From contig JAPVLO010000574.1 in the NCBI GenBank assembly GCA_027257055.1, positions 1,116,001-1,180,000 on the forward strand: a DNA stretch of 64,000 nt, given 5' to 3'. The stretch is from Cephalopachus bancanus. Lineage: Eukaryota > Chordata > Mammalia > Primates > Tarsiidae. The position numbers were made by a program, and so were the translations under genes. Of the stretch, positions 58,422 through 64,000 are shown piece by piece. The notes below the pieces were generated by a model. The model was not told where the DNA came from, ran no database searches, and was given only the letters and a program-made list of their open reading frames with translations. Each line of letters starts with the position of its first letter. Positions within the stretch are counted from its first letter, which is position 1.

Positions 58422-59411
58422 ACAAAATATGCCTTCTGTGATCCTCACTGTTTCACTAACATTTGGCACTTTGGTACCAGCACAAGTGGCTTTGGCTCAT
58501 CTGACCTCATTGGAGGTGGCAGGGGTCTCTGGTTGGGCTTCTTTCAGCTTTTAATATTTTTGGCTTTAGCTGAAATACAGACTTTATTTAATACCCAATT
58601 CCATGTTCAGTGTAACTGGAATTGAAGCTCTACTTTCAGCAGTAGGAGTTTCATTTGTCAATTTCTTAGAGCTTCTGATGATTCCAGTTTGCAGTTTTTT
58701 CCTTTGAGGTTAATATTTTGTTTGTCTTACTTGCTAACATTTTCAACACTTCTTCTCTTCTAAATTTGGCCAAAGAGAAAGCTTTTTCTTTTTGAAATGG
58801 GGAAATGAACCTTTGTAGCTTAAGCAAAATTTGTAGCCTTTAAACCCAGCCAAGTTCTGAAGCTTGGTTTAATTGAAATATCTAAGCTTTCTTCTTAAGT
58901 GGCCAAAATTTCTCTATGGTCTTTTGATCACTTAGGAAGATAAGCCAAAACATGAAAAATTGTTTATCTAAATCCAAGTCTTTCTTCTTAAGAAAAGATT
59001 CACTTTTATAAACTCCAGTTGAATTCATGTAGAATACTTATTGGTGTCATTTTTTGTTATTATTAAGAAAAATAGTCTCATGTAACTTGTAAAAAAACAA
59101 AATTGTAATGGTTAAATGGTATACCTTTGAAATGCCTAAAATAATTTACTTGCACACTCAATTAGCAACGAAACTGGTTCTAGGATAAAACAGAACAATT
59201 GAGAAAATTGTTTTTATTGGTTTCTGGAAGTATTCAGAAGAGATTTTAATAAAGTTATTTCTTTACAAGGGAAGAACAAAAACTTGTCTAAAACAATTTC
59301 TGAGTTTAAAAAGACCACTAAAATTTCTGCTTTTCCTCCCTCAAATACTCTTACTCTTTATTCTTTATTATGTGAGCTGCCTTGCCCAGATCTATCTCCT
59401 CATTCTTTTCT
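58422..59411 (+). mobile_element. Internal/leader sequence of the third ERV
   Basis: Nearly 1 kb between the two LTR-primer-site copies. It starts with a leader containing TTTCACTAACATTTGGCAC. Frames are short. No gag motif could be confirmed. Confidence 0.4.
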
Positions 59412-59639
59412 CCTGCATTTTGCCTGTGTAAACTGTTTACATTTTCCCTCTCCAAGAGCACTGAACACCATTCCTTGATGTAGCTCTGCTAACCAAATGA
59501 CTGTCCTCACACTTTGCATCTTAATAAACTCTTTAAACTAGATCCAGAGCCATTTGATTATTTTAGGTTGACATTTGGTGACCCTGATTGGACCCAAAGT
59601 AAGCGTCCTGTTATCTTCATTGTTTCACTGACATTTGGT
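59412..59639 (+). repeat. Second copy of LTR end, primer site and leader (first copy 58,239-58,466)
   Basis: Both copies span 228 bp and run from CCTGCATTTTGCCTGTGTAA to TTTCACTRACATTTGG. They share AATAAA (59,523-59,528), the LTR end GGTTGACA and the primer-site-like TGGTGACCCTGATTGGAC (59,576-59,593). By eye roughly nine positions in ten agree. Because internal leader sequence follows this copy as well, it is not an ordinary 3' LTR. Confidence 0.85.
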
Positions 59640-60162
59640 GTCATTTCTTGTTCCATTTTATGAATAACCAGTGTCTGGTAGGATATTGCCTGCTCTAGTT
59701 TAGCAATCATGGTTGAAAGCAGAACTTAAAAAAATTTTTTTAAATGTCCTGATCTTCACAAGGATCAGTTGGTTATGACAAGAAATTTAAATTAAATAGA
59801 TGAGCTTATGTCTCTCGCTGCATTTAGGGAAAAAATGAAAATTATTTCACATAGATAACTAAAACAAGTTCTTATTGCTAACACAAGCCTTATTGATGCT
59901 GAGCTACACTATCTGTAATAAATCCCACCTTAGTACAAGGTTTCATTCCACAGAATAAACAAACAGTTCAGATGGTGTATGTCAGAAATACTCTTGTGTC
60001 AGCACGCATGTCTCAGACTGGAGCTTTTCAACTAAATTTCTTCCAAGAAAATTCTGTTTTTCTTCTGATTCCATCAGCGTCTGCCTATTTTATAGAAAGA
60101 GGCTTCTTAGATTTGTATAATGTCAAGTCTTTCTTTCAAAAAGGGAGAAAAGTATTTAAAAT
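59640..60162 (+). other. Possible further ERV internal sequence; unassigned
   Basis: Follows the second primer-site copy. The frame at 59,972-60,205 (MVYVRNTLVSARMSQTGAFQ) is the longest but carries no motif I recognise. The L1 begins at about 60,163. Confidence 0.35.
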
Positions 60163-61017
60163 TAGACTTCTGGGCAAGATGGTGATGGAACAGGTTGGAC
60201 TGTGAGAGTCTCTGCAAATGTGAGTATCCATAAACACTTTTTGCATGCGTGGGTGTGTGCCAGTGGGTGAGTGAATATCTGTCTGAGGGGAGACTCATTA
60301 AACCAGGGCTCTTCTCTGGAGGTGACTGCAACCCCACACCACCCTGAGATTGGAACCTGGGCACTCAGGATCATCTGCCATTCTTGGGGGCTCTCTTGAG
60401 AAGAGGCAGCAGAGAACAGCCACTTCTCAGCACTGGCACCCAGCCCACACCATCACCTGCAGTAGCAGACTTGGCATAAGAAATTAGGTACAGAAGTCTG
60501 GAATAAAGTTCCAACACCAGTGATGGGATGCTGCTGGACACCATCTTCTCAGTCTCAGGTCTGGGCAGAGACTTGCACTGCCTCACCCAAGTCTGCAGAG
60601 CCTCCATCTTGGGACCCAGAGGCTATTATTTTATCAGATTCAGAGAGACAGGTGTCTTTCTCCATACTGGAACAGGCAGACACACATCAGATCTGAGTGG
60701 GAGACTTGACAGCAGTAGCAACAAGTAGAGCAAGTCCAGATCTGATCCATGCTTCTGCCACAGTAGTCCATGGGTCATCTGACCAATGCTGAGAGCAACA
60801 CTATCAGCCTGCAATGAGAGCAGAGGGGAGGGGTTGGAGACCAGAGTCATTCCCTAAGGCAGAAGCCTGAAAGGAACCTGGACTCTCAGAAACTGCCAGA
60901 GAGTGAGTTTTTTTTTTCTTATTTGTTTTTTGTTTAATTTTACATGTTTTTTCTTTCTCTTTTTCTGTTTTTGTTTATGTCTTTGTACTTGCTTTGTTTC
61001 TGTTATTTTAATTTTTT

Positions 61018-61312
61018 TTTTTTTTTTTTTTTTTTTTTTGAGTTGGAGTCTCACTCTGTCGCCCAGACTGGAGTGCAGTGGCCGCTTCCGGCCACTGCAA
61101 CCTCGACCTGCTGGGCTCCGGCGATCCTTCCGCCTCAGCCTTCCAAGTAGCCGGAATTACAGGCATGCGCTACCACGCCCGGCTGATTTTTTGATTTACT
61201 GTAGAGATGAGGTCTCGCTGCCCAGGCGGGTCTCGAACCCGCGGGCTCAGGCAATCCACTCACCTCAGCCTCCCAAAGGCGCGGGATTACAGGCTGAGCC
61301 ACCGAGCCCGGC
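61018..61312 (-). mobile_element. Dimeric Alu-like SINE, antisense, least-decayed copy, inside the L1 5' UTR
   Basis: The target duplication TATTTTAATTTTTT occurs at 61,004-61,017 and 61,313-61,326. The copy carries both perfect hairpins: GCAGTGGCCG/CGGCCACTGC at about 61,075-61,098 and GCGGGTCTCGAACCCGC at 61,226-61,242. Its long T run and good preservation suggest it is among the youngest copies here. Confidence 0.95.
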
Positions 61313-61849
61313 TATTTTAATTTTTTAAAAGGTTTTCTGTTTATTTATAAGGATGTTTGTTTGTATGATTGTGTGTATGTTTTTTCTTTTTTGTTTTTGC
61401 TGCATTTGTTTCACTGGTTATTCATTAATTGATAGGCCTGTCTGTTTTCCTTCTTCTTCTTCTCTTCTCTCTCAACCTCATTTTCATCTTCCTCTTTCCC
61501 TTTTTTCTATTCTTTTCCATTTTGTTATCTCATTTTGCTTTTAGGGACAAACAGAGACCCCTACTGCATGGACAGACTGTAAGGCAGCATGAAGGTGGGT
61601 TCCAGGGAACCCACAAACCTGTCAGCAGATACTGCAGATAGCTTCTAAATCACAGCTCCTCCCTCAATTAAATCTCAAAACTGCAAAAAGCACAGGATCC
61701 CACTCCTACTTCAGCTTCATAATTTAATGAAACCAGAGGATCTACATAAGGAAGAATAGGAGATTGAACAAACTGAAATAAAAGATATCCCATTATCACT
61801 GAACAACAGAATTAAAGAAGAAATTTTTAAAAGGGAGAAAGAGGAAAAC

Positions 61850-62770
61850 CTATACAAATGAAGAAAAAACAAAGGAAGAACATGAGTCCCACACAGACCC
61901 TTTAGAGGCCAGCCATTGAGAATACAGACTCCAGAAATCAAACAATGAAGAAACTAGAATGACTTGTCTCAAACCACAAACTCAGATATCAAGATATTAA
62001 TAGAGAGAATAAATAGAAATGAGGACAGACAAGAAGAAAGAATGAAGAAGATGATAACTGAGATGGCAGCAATAAATAATGCAGTGAATGAAGTAAATAA
62101 CAAATTGATAAGTATGGAAAGAAGAATTAACTAAGCAGAAGGAAATCTCAGAGCTGAGGACAAAATATGGAATAAATACAGACTGTTAAAAACATAGAAA
62201 AGAAGCTTAAAAAGACAGAGCAAAACCTCCAAGAGATGAGTGATTATTTCAAAAGGCCAAACCTAAGATTAATTGGAATCCTATAGAGAGACAGACACCA
62301 CCTTGGAACAAACATTCTATGAAATTATCCGAGAAAACTTCCCTCATCTCATGAGTAATCTGACCATTCAAACACAAGAGATTCAGAAAACCCCTACAAG
62401 ATAACAAATGAGAAGACCAACTCCCAGACACATAGTAATTCGCCTACGCAAAGTAAGTATAATAGAAAAAATTCCTAAAGACAGCAAGAGAGAAAGGTCA
62501 GACTAACTACTGGGGAAGATCAGTTAGAATAGCAGCAGACTTACCTACAGAAACACTTCAGGCTAGGAGAGCTTGGAGCCTAATCGTCAAAGTTTTCAAA
62601 GATAAATAATTTCAACCACAAATCACCTACCCAGTTAAACTAAGTTTAATCAGTGATGGGCAATTAGACTCCTTCCCAGACATTCAATCCCTCAGAATTT
62701 ACACTGCTTCCAGACCAGCTCTACAAGAAACACTTAAAGTATTAAACACAGAAGAAAGAAAAAAAAAAGA
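61850..62770 (+). pseudogene. L1 ORF1 relic (RNA-binding protein)
   Basis: Fragments in order: a lysine-rich start near 61,858, then MSDYFKRPNLRLIGI at about 62,237-62,281, then IIRENFPHLMSNLTIQTQEI around 62,322-62,381 and RRPTPRHIVIRLRKV near 62,415-62,455. The order agrees with the coiled-coil, RRM and C-terminal parts of ORF1p, which coats L1 RNA. Several stops and frame changes are present. Confidence 0.75.
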
Positions 62771-62879
62771 ACAACATAAGAATGCAGTGAAAAGAATCAG
62801 CCCCAAAATCAAAAGAATGACAACAAACAGCACCAACAACAACAAATTCCATAAGACCCTCATGACAGGGATAAACTCT

Positions 62880-64000
62880 CATATCTCAATAATTAGCCTG
62901 AATATGAATGGACTAAAGGCACCAATGTAAAGATATAGAATGGCAAATTGGATAAAATATCATGAGGCTATAATATATTGTCTCCAAGCGACTTATCTCA
63001 TCAGAAAGACACTCATAGACTCAAAGTAAGAGGATACGAAATAAAATTTCAGGCCAACAGAACACAAAAGAATGCAAGAGTCTCAATCTTAATATCAGAC
63101 CAAATACCCTTTAAGCTATCAAAAATTTTAAAAGATATGGAAGGGCACTACATAATGACAAAAGGTTCAAGCCATCAACAAGAAATACCCATACTAAACA
63201 TATATGCATCCAACAGAGGAGAATCAATTTTCCTAAAGCAGCTTCTAGGTAAACTAAAAAATTGCTATTGACTTTATCACTATCTTAGCTGGGGGCTTAA
63301 ACACCCCACTAATAACCCCAGAGAGATCATAAAGACAAAAAGTCAACAAGGAAATTCAGAACCTCAGTGTGATGCTTGACCAAATGAACTTAATTGATAC
63401 TTACAGAACACTCCACCCCCAAAATATGTAATATACATTCTACTCATCACCACATGGAACGTACTCTAAGGTTGACCACATCCTCAGCTATAAATCAAGC
63501 ATAAACAAATTACATAAGATTGAAATTCTGTCATGAACCTTCTCAGATCACAGTGGAATTAAAATGAATATCAACACCAACGAAGTTTCCCCCAAACCCA
63601 CAAAGACATGAACACTAAACACCTTGATGCTAAACAACTCCTGGGTCAACATGGAAATCAAAACAGAGATTAAAAGACACCTGGAACCAAATGAAAACAA
63701 AGAAATATCTTACCAAAATCTCTGGGATGCCATGAAGGCAGTAACAAGAGGGGAATTAATATCTCTATGAACAAACATGAAGAAAATGAAAGATCACACG
63801 TTAACAGCCTAACAAGACACCTAAGGAAGCTGGAAAAGCAAGACCACAAAATCCCTGATTTCAGCAGAAGAATCCATACCACCAAAATAAAAGTCCAAAT
63901 TTGGGGCATAGAAGACAAACATAAAATACAAAACAACAACAACAACAACAACAAAAACTAAAGAGACCAAAAACTGGTTTTTTGAAAGGATAAACATGAT
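62880..64000 (+). pseudogene. L1 ORF2 relic, endonuclease domain, incomplete at the window edge
   Basis: The open part 62,978-63,271 includes KDTHRLKVRGYEIKFQANR, GHYIMTKGSSHQQEIPILNI and YASNRGESIFLKQLLG, matching the apurinic-type endonuclease of L1. A stop after it separates the next block (LAGGLNTPLITPERS-like near 63,285-63,330). A final open piece at 63,767-63,961 covers the linker and ends in an AAC repeat (about 63,934-63,957). The reverse-transcriptase domain would lie beyond the window. Confidence 0.8.

Larger units (their letters stand above)
60163..64000 (+). mobile_element. L1 LINE, sense, 5' UTR, ORF1 and ORF2 start; cut by the window end
   Basis: Starts AGACTTCTGGGCAAGATGGT, a typical L1 5' end. 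The 5' UTR, richer in G+C, runs to about 61,850 with a SINE at 61,018-61,312. ORF1 and the endonuclease part of ORF2 follow, both with stops. The copy contains its 5' end, so it was inserted full-length or nearly so. Confidence 0.85.

Noticed and set aside
59972..60205. 77-residue frame as a retroviral gene
   Set aside because: No motif recognised. It overlaps the L1 5' end and lacks support beyond its length.
61441..61545. Pyrimidine-rich stretch as a regulatory triplex or promoter
   Set aside because: It lies inside the L1 5' UTR and is a T/C-rich part without a clear mirror repeat. There is not enough to support a call.

Overview
The window looks like intergenic DNA from a non-anthropoid primate. 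I find no convincing host exon, tRNA, rRNA or CRISPR array. Almost everything recognisable is transposable-element sequence. The lineage clue is the main SINE. It is a dimeric 7SL-derived (Alu-like) element present in about nine copies, and its sequence differs from the human Alu J/S/Y forms and from the lemur/loris forms as I know them. A few older Alu-type copies and monomers (left-arm FLAM-like, right-arm FRAM-like) are also present. A tarsier-like genome is my best guess. This is inference, not identification.

Layout. Positions 1-4.5 kb hold a 5'-truncated antisense L1 followed by an older antisense L1. 4.5-8.3 kb is mostly unassigned. 8.35-10.2 kb is an antisense L1 ORF2 fragment with a CTTT microsatellite. 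10.4-11.6 kb holds MIR fragments and a MaLR solo LTR. 12.4-17.1 kb is an antisense L1 that keeps both its 3' and 5' ends but has lost ORF1 and part of the endonuclease. 17.4-24.4 kb is mostly unassigned AT-rich DNA with SINEs, a mariner-type transposase relic at 20.8-21.7 kb and a short 3' L1 insertion with target duplications at 22.9 kb. 24.4-31.6 kb is a stack of antisense L1 fragments. 31.9-39.6 kb is one old sense L1 split by a younger L1, an MLT1-like LTR, two SINEs and an antisense MaLR provirus. 39.6-44.3 kb holds an ancient repeat and several solo LTRs.

The most structured region is 44,991-57,766. An antisense endogenous retrovirus (ERV) has TG...CA LTRs of about 420 bp, a 5-bp target duplication (GTTAC), a polypurine tract, relics of nucleocapsid and protease, and an Env membrane-anchor relic. 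A second, sense-oriented gammaretrovirus-like ERV lies inside it at 47,015-54,428. This inner ERV has 475/470-bp LTRs, a 4-bp target duplication (GCAT), a tRNA-Gln-type primer site, and gag, pro, pol and env relics in order. A SINE has in turn inserted in its gag. Both ERVs carry many stops, frameshifts and mutated key residues and are non-functional pseudogenes.

At 58.0-60.1 kb is a third LTR element whose LTR-end/primer-site/leader segment occurs twice. The last 4 kb (60,163-64,000) is the 5' part of a sense L1 (5' UTR, ORF1 relic, start of ORF2) with a SINE in its 5' UTR, and the window edge cuts it.

No gene network operates here. The elements tell a layered insertion history: old L1, MIR, MLT1 and mariner; then MaLR and ERVs; then the lineage-specific SINE, which has inserted into L1s, the mariner and the inner ERV. 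Coordinates of repeat edges without target duplications are approximate, because families were recognised by eye from conserved sequence and not by alignment.
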